Source of the DNA: an uncultured Bacteroidia bacterium
Lineage (GTDB): Bacteria > Bacteroidota > Bacteroidia > Bacteroidales > ML635J-15
Length of the DNA stretch: 64,000 nt
NCBI GenBank assembly: GCA_902791865.1
Contig: CADAXK010000004.1
Coordinates: 62,001-126,000, forward strand
Reading direction: 5' to 3'
Position 1 is the stretch's first letter, and each line of letters opens with the position of its first letter. Shown here in pieces: positions 51,082 to 60,777 of the stretch. The notes below the pieces were generated by a model. The model made no database searches. It was not told where the DNA came from and worked only from the letters and a program-made list of their open reading frames with translations. The translations under genes were made by a program, and so were the position numbers.

Positions 51082-51972
51082 ATGAACAAGTTCCGCAGTT
51101 TCGTACTTCCCATAGCAATAGTCCTCGGATTGTTGCTGCACAAGTACTGCGCCATGTTCACACCATACGTGCCGATTCTCATTTTCGCTATGCTACTGCT
51201 CAACTTTGCCGCCGTTGACGTCAGAAAACTAAAAATTACAATGCTCGATGTTTGGCTCATGCTTTTCCAGATTGTAGTAAGCATGGGAAGCTACTGGCTA
51301 GTAATGCTATTGGGCGGTGGAGAAACCATTGCCGAAGGAATACTGGTTGGCGTGCTTTGTCCTGTAGCTGCATCGGTGGTTGTAATATCGTGTATGCTTG
51401 GTGCCAACCGCGAAACAGTCACAACCTATACCATTCTCGGAAACCTTATGGTGGCAATAATTGCACCAATATATTTCTCCTTTATCGGTCAGCAACAGGA
51501 TATGCCGTTTCTAGATTCTTTCTGGTTAATACTTAAACGAGTAAGCCCAATTATAGCATTGCCGTTCATATTAGCACTTTGTATGCAACATTGGCTCCCG
51601 AAGTTTAACAATTTCCTTTGCAAAATAAAGGGCGTATCATTCTACTTATGGGCGTTGGCACTGCTTTTTACGCTCGGACAAACCATCGACTTCATGTTCC
51701 TATACGGAAAAGATAACCTCAGCAGCATAATAGCACTGGGAATTGCCTCGTTGATATTCTGTGTGATACAATTTGGCATTGGTAAATGGCTAGGCAAGAA
51801 GTATGGAGACAGAATGGCTGGAGGTCAGCTACTTGGACAAAAGAACACCGCCATGGGAATCTGGATGGCAAACACCTATCTCAATCCGCTAGCATCCGTT
51901 TTCCCTGCCCTATATTCTATCTGGCAAAACCTTTTCAACAGCTGGCAGATGTGGAAGAAAGGAAAAGAATAA
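51082..51972 (+). CDS. Bile acid:sodium symporter-family (BASS) transporter
   Basis: A 296-residue inner-membrane protein with about nine helices, resembling the BASS/SBF superfamily. The segment VGVLCPVAASVVVISCMLGAN and the discontinuous-helix motif GQKNTAMGIWMANTYLNPLAS correspond to the two sodium-site crossovers (typically ExNxxL/GQ-type). The substrate is unknown; BASS proteins import organic anions with sodium. It is divergent from the flavodoxin unit. Confidence 0.75.
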   Translation: MNKFRSFVLPIAIVLGLLLHKYCAMFTPYVPILIFAMLLLNFAAVDVRKLKITMLDVWLMLFQIVVSMGSYWLVMLLGGGETIAEGILVGVLCPVAASVVVISCMLGANRETVTTYTILGNLMVAIIAPIYFSFIGQQQDMPFLDSFWLILKRVSPIIALPFILALCMQHWLPKFNNFLCKIKGVSFYLWALALLFTLGQTIDFMFLYGKDNLSSIIALGIASLIFCVIQFGIGKWLGKKYGDRMAGGQLLGQKNTAMGIWMANTYLNPLASVFPALYSIWQNLFNSWQMWKKGKE

Positions 51973-52118
51973 ATGGCTGACGGCGTCTGAATGCCTGCGG
52001 CGTTTCTATGGCTTCGCCGTTTCTAATTGTTTCTAGGTTTCTGGATTTGAAAATTTGAAGATTTGAAGATTCAATACCTATTTTATAACCTATATTCCTT
52101 CGCAAAAAAGCATTTATT
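51973..52118. repeat. Inverted minisatellite tract upstream of clpB
   Basis: Contains the GAAACGGCGAAGCCAT minisatellite in inverted orientation (for example CGTTTCTATGGCTTCGCCGT at 52001-52020), plus TTTCTAGGTTTCTGGATTTG and AAATTTGAAGATTTGAAGAT-like short repeats. No gene was seen. Confidence 0.5.
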
Positions 52119-52121
52119 ACA

Positions 52122-52165
52122 TGACTTTATGTCATAATAAATCCGTTTGTTATGCCATTATGTCA
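52122..52165. promoter_or_regulatory. Two TGAC-N5-GTCA-type upstream sites of clpB
   Basis: TGAC-tttat-GTCA (52122-52134) and TGCC-attat-GTCA (52153-52165), centres 31 bp apart (three helical turns). They lie about 95-138 bp upstream of the predicted sigma-54 start. Same motif and phasing as upstream of hsp20. Confidence 0.6.
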
Positions 52166-52233
52166 CAGCTCAAAATCCCTCAAAACAACCAACAAACTAT
52201 AAATCAACATTTTAAAATCAAATTCATTTTTCT

Positions 52234-52248
52234 CGGCAAACTTATTGC
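52234..52248 (+). promoter_or_regulatory. Sigma-54 (-24/-12) promoter of clpB
   Basis: CGGCAAACTTATTGC, followed by A: GGCA and TTGCA with GG and GC 12 bp apart, the sigma-54 spacing. The start site is expected near 52260, about 30 nt before the ATG. No TAnnTTTG element is present in this gap. Confidence 0.6.
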
Positions 52249-52288
52249 AATACCCCGCATCGTTAATTGAAAAAAAAATTGAAGAATT

Positions 52289-54865
52289 ATGAATATAGAA
52301 GATTTTACAACGAAAGCTCAGAAGATAATCTCGAAATCGCAGATTATCGCGAGCGAAAATGGACATCAGGCGATAGAGCCCGGGCATTTGCTTCTTGCAG
52401 TGCTCAGCGAATCGCCCGACATTATGAGCTATATGCTCAGCAAACTGGAAATTGACAAGCGTAACTTTGAACTTACAGCGCAAAGCATTGTTTCGCGCTA
52501 TGCAAAAGTTCAGGGTGGCGAACCTTACATCTCACAGGACACCAACCGCATACTCATCGCTGCCGACAAGAAGAAAACCGAAATGAACGACAAATTCATT
52601 TCCGTTGAACACATCATTATGGCACTTGCCGAAAGCAAGGAAAGCATTGGTAAGATGATGCGCGATGCTGGTTTCAACAAGGAAAACCTGAAAAACATCG
52701 TCCTCGAACTCCGCAAAGGTAGTACCGTCAATTCTCAGTCGGCAGAAGACACCTACGACGCACTTGGCAAGTACGCCATCAACCTGAACGAGCGTGCAAT
52801 GAACGGCAAACTCGACCCCGTTATCGGTCGTGACGACGAAATCCGCCGTATTTTGCAAATCCTTACCCGACGCACCAAGAACAACCCTATATTAATAGGT
52901 GAACCTGGCGTTGGTAAAACCGCTATCGCCGAAGGACTTGCAGGGCGTATCGTCAAGGGCGATGTCCCCGACAACCTGAAATCCAAGAAGATTTTCTCAC
53001 TGGATATGGGTTTGCTTATCGCTGGAGCAAAATATCAGGGAGAATTCGAGGAAAGGTTGAAAGCAGTAGTTAAGGAAGTTGTTGAAAGCAACGGAGAAAT
53101 CGTGCTTTTCATTGATGAAATCCACACCTTGGTAGGAGCTGGAAAATCGCAGGGCGCAATGGATGCCGCCAACATCTTGAAACCAGCACTTGCCCGTGGC
53201 GAACTTCGTGCTATCGGTGCCACCACCCTTGATGAGTACCAAAAGTATTTCGAAAAGGATAAAGCTCTTGAACGTCGTTTCCAGACCGTTATGATTGACG
53301 AGCCTGACATTGCAAGTTCCGTTTCGATTCTGCGTGGTCTGAAGGAGCGCTACGAAACTCACCACAAGGTGCGTATCCTTGATGAGGCAATTGTAGCCGC
53401 AGTAGAGCTCTCGAACCGTTACATTACCGAAAGGTTCCTGCCAGATAAGGCAATCGACCTTATTGATGAAGCCGCATCAAAATTGCGTATCGAAGTCAAC
53501 TCTGTGCCAGAGGAAATCGATGTCCTGAACCGTAAGATTCAGCAACTCGAAATTGAAAAGGAAGCCTTGAAACGCGAAAACGACACATCAAAGGTCAAGG
53601 AGATTGAAAAGCAACTTGCCGAACTTGGCAACGAACGCAACTCTCTGATGTCAAAGTGGAAAGAGGAAAAACTTTTGGTTGACAAGATACAAACCGAGAA
53701 GCAGAACATCGAGAACTACAAGCACGAAGCTGAAGTTGCCGAACGCAATGCCGACTACGGCAAGGTTGCCGAATTCCGCTACGGAAAGATCAAAGAAAGC
53801 GAACGCAACATCGAGGAACTGAAAGCCAAGTTGAAAAACATTCAGGGCGACAAGGGTTTGGTTGACGAAACCGTTGATGCTGAAGACATTGCCGAAATCG
53901 TTAGTCGTTGGACAGGTATTCCAGTTAGCCGTCTGGCAATGAGCGAGCGTTTCAAGCTGATGCACCTCGAAGACGAACTTCACAAGCGTGTTGTCGGTCA
54001 GGACGAGGCTATCGATGCTGTGGCAAATGCAGTTAGGCGTTCGCGTGCAGGCCTGCAGGACGAGAAACGACCTATCGGTTCGTTCCTGTTCCTTGGCTCT
54101 ACCGGTGTCGGTAAGACCGAACTGGCAAAGGCTCTGGCAGAATTCATGTTCGACGACGAAAACATGATGACGCGTATTGATATGAGTGAATATCAGGAGA
54201 AGCACAGCGTTTCGCGTCTGGTCGGAGCGCCTCCAGGATATGTTGGCTACGAAGAAGGTGGTCAGCTCACCGAGGCAGTAAGGCGTAAACCTTATTCGGT
54301 TGTTCTGCTCGACGAAATTGAAAAGGCACATCCCGACACTTTCAACATCCTGCTGCAAGTACTTGAGGATGGTCGTCTTACTGATAACAAGGGCCGTACT
54401 GTCAACTTTAAGAACACCATTATAATAATGACCTCAAACATCGGTTCGCAGTTTATACAGGAGCAGATTGACAGCGGCAAGTACGACGAGGAAAAGACTC
54501 GCCAGAACATAATGGCAACGTTGAAGTCATTTGTCCGCCCAGAGTTCCTCAACCGTATAGATGAGACCATAATATTCAAGCCATTGAGCAAGGAACAGAT
54601 TGTAGGCATCGTGAAGATTCAGCTCGGACACCTAATTAAGAAGATGGACGACAACAACTACACTCTTTCCGTCAGCGATGAAGCAGTAAACTTCATTGCC
54701 GACAGTGCCTACGACCCAATTTATGGTGCAAGACCTGTAAAGCGTTACATACAGCACGAGCTTGAAAATCAAGTTGCCAAGATGATTATCGGCGACGAGG
54801 TTCACGAAGGCGATACCATCAATGTGACGGTCAAGAACAATGCTCTTGCATTTGAAAAGAAATAA
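52289..54865 (+). CDS. clpB: ATP-dependent disaggregase ClpB
   Basis: An 858-residue Hsp100 chaperone that, with DnaK, dissolves protein aggregates. It has an N-terminal Clp repeat domain (residues 1-145), nucleotide-binding domain 1 with GEPGVGKT, the coiled-coil M-domain (about 410-520), and nucleotide-binding domain 2 with GSTGVGKTE and the pore loop GYVGYEEGG. Full-length ClpB size and the M-domain separate it from ClpC and ClpA. It is monocistronic, with a sigma-54-type promoter and upstream sites shared with hsp20, and a strong terminator. Confidence 0.97.
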   Translation: MNIEDFTTKAQKIISKSQIIASENGHQAIEPGHLLLAVLSESPDIMSYMLSKLEIDKRNFELTAQSIVSRYAKVQGGEPYISQDTNRILIAADKKKTEMNDKFISVEHIIMALAESKESIGKMMRDAGFNKENLKNIVLELRKGSTVNSQSAEDTYDALGKYAINLNERAMNGKLDPVIGRDDEIRRILQILTRRTKNNPILIGEPGVGKTAIAEGLAGRIVKGDVPDNLKSKKIFSLDMGLLIAGAKYQGEFEERLKAVVKEVVESNGEIVLFIDEIHTLVGAGKSQGAMDAANILKPALARGELRAIGATTLDEYQKYFEKDKALERRFQTVMIDEPDIASSVSILRGLKERYETHHKVRILDEAIVAAVELSNRYITERFLPDKAIDLIDEAASKLRIEVNSVPEEIDVLNRKIQQLEIEKEALKRENDTSKVKEIEKQLAELGNERNSLMSKWKEEKLLVDKIQTEKQNIENYKHEAEVAERNADYGKVAEFRYGKIKESERNIEELKAKLKNIQGDKGLVDETVDAEDIAEIVSRWTGIPVSRLAMSERFKLMHLEDELHKRVVGQDEAIDAVANAVRRSRAGLQDEKRPIGSFLFLGSTGVGKTELAKALAEFMFDDENMMTRIDMSEYQEKHSVSRLVGAPPGYVGYEEGGQLTEAVRRKPYSVVLLDEIEKAHPDTFNILLQVLEDGRLTDNKGRTVNFKNTIIIMTSNIGSQFIQEQIDSGKYDEEKTRQNIMATLKSFVRPEFLNRIDETIIFKPLSKEQIVGIVKIQLGHLIKKMDDNNYTLSVSDEAVNFIADSAYDPIYGARPVKRYIQHELENQVAKMIIGDEVHEGDTINVTVKNNALAFEKK

Positions 54866-54880
54866 TCAACCCGTTTCATA

Positions 54881-54918
54881 AAAAAATGCGGATAATGAAA
54901 GTTGTCCGCATTTTTTTT
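54881..54918 (+). terminator. Terminator after clpB
   Basis: AAATGCGGA and GTCCGCATTT pair around an 11-nt loop, followed by T8. Confidence 0.9.
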
Positions 54919-54937
54919 GTTTATAATCGCCGTTTCT

Positions 54938-54966
54938 GTAGAAGACGCAAAATTTTGCGCCTGTAC
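54938..54966. repeat. GTAG...GACGCAAAATTTTGCG...GTAC palindrome
   Basis: Core CGCAAAATTTTGCG is a perfect 14-bp palindrome, flanked by degenerate GTAGAAGA and CCTGTAC. A degraded member of the GTAGAGACG-type palindrome family seen at 31866 and 31977. Confidence 0.6.
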
Positions 54967-54981
54967 AATGGTTTGTTTCGG

Positions 54982-56334
54982 CTATTTCCCGTTATACTTT
55001 GAACGACCTTCATCGTACTGTATTACCTTGCCCATTTCAATGGCAACAGGGAAAGCATCGGGGAAATCTTCCTTTGCTGTCTTCAGATGCGTATTGGTGT
55101 ACTTAGGATTAGAATGCGGATATAGGAAATATCTGTAACGTCCATCGCTATGTATTTCAATAACATCATTATGCATCTTGAATTCACGCGAAGTCATATC
55201 AGCCTTCGTTGGCGACGACAAAATCTGAATTGCGAAATACAGTCCAGTCTTGGTCTCTGCTTTCATTTCCTTGCTAAGTTCCTTCTGCGTGTCCTCAAGG
55301 TCTTTTTCCTGCTGTTTCTTCATCTTTTCCAAATCCTTGTCGGACAGATAACCTTCATCGGTTACATAATACGACTTGCCTCCAAATACGCTCAAATTAA
55401 TGTACTTCTTTGGATGAACTCGAATATCGGTAAGCAACTTGTCAAGATTCATTGTTGCGTTTTCAACCTGCAATGCCAATGTGTTATCCTTGATGAGTTC
55501 GCCAAGTGTACCTTCACCCCTATTCACCCTATCAACCACATCATTAACCTTTGCCACTACGCTGTTAACTTCATTGACAGTCCTTGTTAGATTCAAAGCC
55601 ACAAGCGTATCGGAGAAGGTTGAAATATTATTTATGAAATCATTAATTTCATCCGAACTTGCAGCAAGCGAATCGCTTAATGTCTTCACATTTGCAAGAA
55701 TGTCAACTATATCATCAGTTTCCTTCGACATGATATTGTCCAAATGTCCTACCGAATGTTCGAGGTGGACAAGCGAATTTCTCAACGAAGCAAAACTCTC
55801 CTCGAGATTCTGGCGGGTATCCTCGTTGAACACACCCGAGACAATATTTATCACATCGGTAATTTCAACCATAAGGTCTTCGACAGCCTTCTTAACAGGG
55901 AGCACCTCAGCACTTATCTGATCCTTAAGGTTTTCCTGTGTCTGACCTAGCAGAAAATCGCCTGGCTTATGGTAGGTTGTCTTGTCGCTGAAACGCATCT
56001 CGATGCCTTTGGTTCCCATAATGTCGGTACTTACAATAGCGGCAACTGATGAATCTGGAATAGGATAATCGTTCTGCAATTCGAGCGTAACAAGAAGTTT
56101 GCAATCCTTATCGGGTAGCAATTCAATCTTGGCCACCTTACCAATCTTGTAGCCGTTTACCTGCACAAGGCTCGATGTGTTAAGTCCGTCAACACGATCA
56201 TAGTAAACATAATATTCACCAGTATCTTTGAACAACTGACTGCCCTTCAAAAAACCTATGCCAAAATATGTAACAACAAGTATTACAATTCCGAGCAACC
56301 CATATATCAAGAACTTTCTGTTTTTCTTCTGCAT
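54982..56334 (-). CDS. MlaD/MCE-family lipid-transport protein with SPOR-like tail
   Basis: A 450-residue protein: an N-terminal transmembrane anchor (residues 7-27), an MCE domain (residues about 38-115, YYVYYDRVDGLNTSSLVQVNGYKIGKV to GTKGIEMRF), then a long helical region (about 140-330) with heptad-like spacing that can span the periplasm. MCE proteins carry phospholipids between membranes. The last 85 residues (GLYFAIQILSSP... RYRYFLYPHS) resemble a SPOR-like domain and match the tail of the neighbouring amidase. It starts 11 bp after the amidase stop. No MlaE/MlaF genes are adjacent. Confidence 0.85.
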   Translation of the reverse strand: MQKKNRKFLIYGLLGIVILVVTYFGIGFLKGSQLFKDTGEYYVYYDRVDGLNTSSLVQVNGYKIGKVAKIELLPDKDCKLLVTLELQNDYPIPDSSVAAIVSTDIMGTKGIEMRFSDKTTYHKPGDFLLGQTQENLKDQISAEVLPVKKAVEDLMVEITDVINIVSGVFNEDTRQNLEESFASLRNSLVHLEHSVGHLDNIMSKETDDIVDILANVKTLSDSLAASSDEINDFINNISTFSDTLVALNLTRTVNEVNSVVAKVNDVVDRVNRGEGTLGELIKDNTLALQVENATMNLDKLLTDIRVHPKKYINLSVFGGKSYYVTDEGYLSDKDLEKMKKQQEKDLEDTQKELSKEMKAETKTGLYFAIQILSSPTKADMTSREFKMHNDVIEIHSDGRYRYFLYPHSNPKYTNTHLKTAKEDFPDAFPVAIEMGKVIQYDEGRSKYNGK

Positions 56335-56345
56335 AATCCTATAAT

Positions 56346-57599
56346 TTATTTCTTTGTTGCCTTAATAGCCTCACTCAAATCCATCCTCTTGCCATCCTTC
56401 AGTGCAATTATGAAGCATCCTGGATAAGTTGGCTTTACCTCGTGGAAAAACTTCAAAGCTGCATTGTAGTCTGTTTCGGCACCAACCGTATATTTGTAGC
56501 TGTTGTCGTGAATATAGTAAGAAACCTTATCGTAATATTTTCCAAAATTCTTCTCATTTACCTCAAGTTCTTTCGGCGACATTCTTATCTGAACCTTGAA
56601 CAAGATTCCAGATTTATCTTCTGTTTTTGCAACTGGTTCTTTCGGTTTGTCAGCAGTCACCTCAGTTTTATTTTCCTGCTTGTCGGCAACTGCCGTTGTA
56701 GCAGGCTGCTTGTCAGCATTGTCAGCAGTAGCATCTGTATTTGATTTCTCCGGTTCCTTTGGCTGCTGAGTTTGCGCTGTTACAGAACGAGCGGGCACCT
56801 TTTCCAAATATACTGCAGAATTGTCGTACTGTGACTTGTATTTTGCAAAAGCATTGTATATCGACACTGCAAGTTCGGTCTGACCTGCATCCGACTTCAT
56901 GTACTGCTCCTCATCAGGATTACTAACAAAACCAAGTTCGGTAAGTACGCTAGGCATAGCCGTCTTCCACAACACAAGGAACCCTGCCTGCTTAACACCT
57001 CTGTCGTAACGCTTCAATGTCTTGAATTCCTCCTCTATAGATGCTGCAAGCAACAAGCTTTGGTCGGAATATGCATTCTGGAAAAGGCTGAAAATTATAT
57101 TGCTTTCAGGATCATTCGGATCAAAGCCATCGTACTTGGACGAATAGTTGTCCTCCTGCAAGATAACCGAGTTTTCGCGCTTTGCCACAGCAAGATTCGC
57201 CTCATTCTTGTGCAACCCCATTACGAAAGTTTCGGTTCCATGAGTAGATGTATTTCCATCAACAGAGTTTGCATGAATCGAAATAAAAAGATTAGCATTG
57301 TTGCGGTTGGCAATAGCAGCCCTTTCGCCAAGTTCTACAAAAACATCCTTGTCCCTAGTGTATATTACCTTTACATTCGGATAATTTTTCTTGATAAGAT
57401 TTCCAACCTTCAGTGCAACCGCAAGCACAATGTCTTTCTCCTTTGCGGTCTTTCCAAGTGCACCAGGATCCTTTCCTCCATGTCCAGGGTCAATCACAAC
57501 CACATCCAATCCCTTGCTCTTCGTTCCCTGAGCATCAGCGACATTCGCCGACAGGAAGAAAAGAAGAAGAATCGCCAACACTATCCTTATATTTTGCAT
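56346..57599 (-). CDS. N-acetylmuramoyl-L-alanine amidase with SPOR-like tail
   Basis: A 417-residue exported amidase cutting the bond between MurNAc and L-Ala, used in septum splitting. After a signal peptide (to about residue 23) comes an Amidase_3 domain (residues 30-245): zinc ligands in DPGHGG, the following Glu, ISIHANS, and the catalytic Glu in LTELGFVSN. A Thr/Lys/Gln-rich linker (about 270-325) leads to a C-terminal SPOR-like domain (ILFKVQIRMSP... SYKYTVGAET). It is the first gene of a unit with the MCE gene. Confidence 0.92.
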   Translation of the reverse strand: MQNIRIVLAILLLFFLSANVADAQGTKSKGLDVVVIDPGHGGKDPGALGKTAKEKDIVLAVALKVGNLIKKNYPNVKVIYTRDKDVFVELGERAAIANRNNANLFISIHANSVDGNTSTHGTETFVMGLHKNEANLAVAKRENSVILQEDNYSSKYDGFDPNDPESNIIFSLFQNAYSDQSLLLAASIEEEFKTLKRYDRGVKQAGFLVLWKTAMPSVLTELGFVSNPDEEQYMKSDAGQTELAVSIYNAFAKYKSQYDNSAVYLEKVPARSVTAQTQQPKEPEKSNTDATADNADKQPATTAVADKQENKTEVTADKPKEPVAKTEDKSGILFKVQIRMSPKELEVNEKNFGKYYDKVSYYIHDNSYKYTVGAETDYNAALKFFHEVKPTYPGCFIIALKDGKRMDLSEAIKATKK

Positions 57600-57621
57600 A
57601 ATCGACTTCAGTTATATTTAT

Positions 57622-57629
57622 TATCTTTG
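57622..57629 (+). promoter_or_regulatory. -7 element TATCTTTG of lptD
   Basis: TATCTTTG matches TAnnTTTG; the predicted start near 57636 leaves about 30 nt before the TTG start codon at 57666. Confidence 0.45.
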
Positions 57630-57665
57630 CACCAATTTTCAAAAGAAAACGGACTATAACAAATT

Positions 57666-60320
57666 TTGCGCAAAAATAAGGAATTCATATTATTAAAAAA
57701 ATATTTGTCGGAACTATTATTTACTTTTTTTGCAGTACTCATTGCAAATAGTGCTGTATTTTCGCAAGTTACGACAGATAACGACAGTATTTCTGCGCTG
57801 ACAGACACAATTCAACTAAGCGCAACTGATTCCATATCAACAAATCCGGACTCGTTGAAAGTTGACACCCTCGCCATTCCAAACTTCGGACATCAAAAGC
57901 ATGGCAAATCCAAGGATTTTGATGTTCCTGTATACTACAACTCCGACGATTCGCTTCTGAACGACATGAAAAACCGCAAGGCATTCCTGTTTGGAAACGC
58001 GGTTGTCAAGTACGAAGACATGACCATAAACGCCGCATTCATCGAGGTAGACCTCGACAAGAACGAAGTTTACGCATACGGGCGCACCGATGGCGACTCC
58101 ATAGTAGGCAAGCCGGAATTCAACCAAGGAGACGAAACATTCAATGCTGATACAATAAGATATAACTTCAAGACCAAGAAGGGAATAATAAAGAATGTCA
58201 CAACTGTATATGATGGTGCTTACCTCATCGGCGGACGAACAAAAATGCACGACAACAAGCATATACACATAACAAAAGGCAAGTTCACGACCTGCGACCT
58301 GCCAGATCCGCATTTTTATTTCAACCTTTCAAAGGCAATCGTAATTCCAGATGACAAGATAATTTCTGGTCCCGCCAACCTTGTAATAGAAGACATTCCC
58401 ACACCAATTGGCATTCCGTTCGGATTCTTCCCAAACAAGAAAGGTAGCACATCGGGACTTATAATACCGGAATTCGGAAACGAGGAAAACCGAGGTTTCT
58501 TCCTGCGCAACGGTGGCTATTATTTTGCAATTAACGACTACGTTGACCTTACTCTACTCGGTGACATTTACTCGAAAGGCAGCTGGGGTGCTGGCCTGAT
58601 TACAAATTACAAGCTACGATACAAATTCAATGGATCTTTGAGTTTCAAATACAACCGCAACCTATTTGGATACAGAGGCTTATCAAATTTCTCGACCTCA
58701 AACCAATATGCATTCCGATGGAAGTTCACACAGGATTCCAAGGCAAACCCAAACTCCACCTTCTCTGCCGATGTTAACATGAGCAGTACCGACTACGACA
58801 AGTACAATTCGTACAATGTCGACAACTACATGACATCCACCAAGCAGTCGAGTGTTTCGTACAGCTACATATTCCCCAATTCACCGTTCAGCATGTCGGT
58901 TGCTCTCAAGCATTCGCAGAACAGCAACAACGGAAACGTCGACCTCACCCTGCCCGAACTAGCATTCAACATGAGTCGAATCTACCCGTTCAAGCGCAAG
59001 AAAGCTATAGGCAAAACCCGTTTCTACGAAAAGATTTCGATTGCCTACAGTATGAATGCAACCAACAAGATAAGTACCACCGATTCAACATTCTTCAACA
59101 TTACATACGACAATCTCTCCAACGGAGTTATCCATAAAATTCCAATCAGCGCATCGTTCAAATTGTTCAAATACACAACCTTGACACCATCATTCAACTA
59201 CAACGAAAGATGGTATTTCAAGAGGTTTACCAAGGAATGGAACACTGCGGAAAACATTGTAGAAACTAGCTACAATCCGACATTTGCCCGTGTATGGGAC
59301 TACAACACGTCATTGTCGTGGTCGACAACAATTTATGGTATGTTCAATTTCCGCAAAGGAAAGGTAAAAGCCCTGAGGCATGTATTCTCGCCTAGCATAA
59401 GTTTCAGTTATGTACCCGACTATGGCAAGGAAAAATACAAATACTATGGCTCATACCAGAAAATAACATATTACAACCAAGCAACAGGTCAGTACGAAAC
59501 AGTATCGTACTCGATGTTCGAAGGTCTGCCATACGGCACGCCAAGCAAAGGCGGTTCGGGTTCTGTTAATATCAACCTTGGCAACAACCTTGAGATGAAA
59601 CTTCGTAACCTAAAGGACACTACAAAAGACAACACAAAAATTAAACTGCTCGAAAGTTTCAACATATCTACAAGCTACAACATCTTCGCCGACAGCCTAC
59701 GCTGGGCTCCAATAAGCATCACAGGGCGTACACGCATAAAAGTTGTAGATATTTCGTTCAACACCTCGCTCGACCCATACGCAATCGCACCTAACGAATA
59801 CGGCAATTATCAAAGAATAAACAAAGCCCTAGTAAAAGACAACGGACATCTTTTGCGAATGACAATAGCATACGTCACTGCTGGTTTTTCTCTTAACTCC
59901 AAAGCTCGTGACAAGAAAATAGAGGAAGCTCAACAAAGCATGTACGACATAATATACGGATATCCTAACAGTTACGTCGATTTCAATGTACCATGGAACT
60001 TAAGGGTAAGCTACACTTTCAGATACTCTAAGCCATACAACGAATCGACAATAACACAGACGATAAACATGTCGGGCGAACTAAACATTACAAAGAAGTG
60101 GAAAATCAGCGTTTCTACAGGTTACGATATAGAAGCCAAGAAGATGAGCGCCACCACAATAGACATCTACCGCGACCTGCATTGCTGGGAAATGAGTTTG
60201 CACGTAGTTCCTTTCGGTCAGCATAAATCGTATGCGTTCCAAATTAACGTAAAGGCAGCAATGCTACAGGACCTCAAGCTTAACAAGCGCAGAAGCTGGT
60301 TCGACAACTTCTACAACTAA
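57666..60320 (+). CDS. lptD: LPS-assembly protein LptD/OstA-like
   Basis: An 884-residue outer-membrane protein that inserts lipopolysaccharide into the outer leaflet together with LptE. An N-terminal signal (ELLFTFFAVLIANSAVFSQ) precedes an OstA jelly-roll domain (residues about 90-230, DMTINAAFIEVDLDKNEVYAYG), then a large beta-barrel of alternating aromatic strands to the C-terminus ending DNFYN. No ATG precedes the signal sequence: the frame opens with TTG at 57666, and another TTG at about 57705 is possible. umuD follows 14 bp later. Confidence 0.85.
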   Translation: MRKNKEFILLKKYLSELLFTFFAVLIANSAVFSQVTTDNDSISALTDTIQLSATDSISTNPDSLKVDTLAIPNFGHQKHGKSKDFDVPVYYNSDDSLLNDMKNRKAFLFGNAVVKYEDMTINAAFIEVDLDKNEVYAYGRTDGDSIVGKPEFNQGDETFNADTIRYNFKTKKGIIKNVTTVYDGAYLIGGRTKMHDNKHIHITKGKFTTCDLPDPHFYFNLSKAIVIPDDKIISGPANLVIEDIPTPIGIPFGFFPNKKGSTSGLIIPEFGNEENRGFFLRNGGYYFAINDYVDLTLLGDIYSKGSWGAGLITNYKLRYKFNGSLSFKYNRNLFGYRGLSNFSTSNQYAFRWKFTQDSKANPNSTFSADVNMSSTDYDKYNSYNVDNYMTSTKQSSVSYSYIFPNSPFSMSVALKHSQNSNNGNVDLTLPELAFNMSRIYPFKRKKAIGKTRFYEKISIAYSMNATNKISTTDSTFFNITYDNLSNGVIHKIPISASFKLFKYTTLTPSFNYNERWYFKRFTKEWNTAENIVETSYNPTFARVWDYNTSLSWSTTIYGMFNFRKGKVKALRHVFSPSISFSYVPDYGKEKYKYYGSYQKITYYNQATGQYETVSYSMFEGLPYGTPSKGGSGSVNINLGNNLEMKLRNLKDTTKDNTKIKLLESFNISTSYNIFADSLRWAPISITGRTRIKVVDISFNTSLDPYAIAPNEYGNYQRINKALVKDNGHLLRMTIAYVTAGFSLNSKARDKKIEEAQQSMYDIIYGYPNSYVDFNVPWNLRVSYTFRYSKPYNESTITQTINMSGELNITKKWKISVSTGYDIEAKKMSATTIDIYRDLHCWEMSLHVVPFGQHKSYAFQINVKAAMLQDLKLNKRRSWFDNFYN

Positions 60321-60333
60321 ACTATAACCAGAC

Positions 60334-60777
60334 ATGGACGACAGCACAAGACTCATTATGTCAGAACAGGAATCGGCCAACGAACGGGAACCTTCGTATG
60401 ACCCTTCGGCAATACATGCCGGTTTTCCATCGCCTGCGCAAAACTACATGAACGGAACCATCGACCTCAACCGTGTGCTTGTTCGTCATCGTGAAACCAC
60501 TTTTTTTGCCCGCGTTGATGGCGACTCCATGAAGGATGCTGGAATTGGAAATGGAGACATTGTTGTAATAGACAAGTCGCTCGATGCAAAGGATGGTGAT
60601 TTTGTCGCCGCTTTCATTGATGGCGAGTTTGTTCTGAGACGCATAAAAATCGACAAAGCAAAAAAATGTGTATGGCTTTTATCGGCCGATGAGAAAGCCA
60701 ATCCGACAAAAATCACATCTGAAAACGACTTCTCCGTATGGGGAGTTATTACATATACGATAAAGAAAATGCGATAA
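60334..60777 (+). CDS. umuD: UmuD-like SOS protein with altered catalytic Lys
   Basis: A 147-residue LexA/UmuD-type S24 peptidase homologue, the accessory subunit of polymerase V. The self-cleavage site is HAGFPSPA (Ala29-Gly30), and the nucleophile Ser65 is in VDGDSM. Where E. coli UmuD has the catalytic Lys97 (DGEFTVKKLQL), this protein reads DGEFVLRRIKI, so Arg102 replaces Lys. Self-cleavage may therefore be lost or weakened. The stop shares one base with the umuC start (TAATG). No LexA box was recognised upstream; transcription may come from lptD. Confidence 0.88.
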   Translation: MDDSTRLIMSEQESANEREPSYDPSAIHAGFPSPAQNYMNGTIDLNRVLVRHRETTFFARVDGDSMKDAGIGNGDIVVIDKSLDAKDGDFVAAFIDGEFVLRRIKIDKAKKCVWLLSADEKANPTKITSENDFSVWGVITYTIKKMR

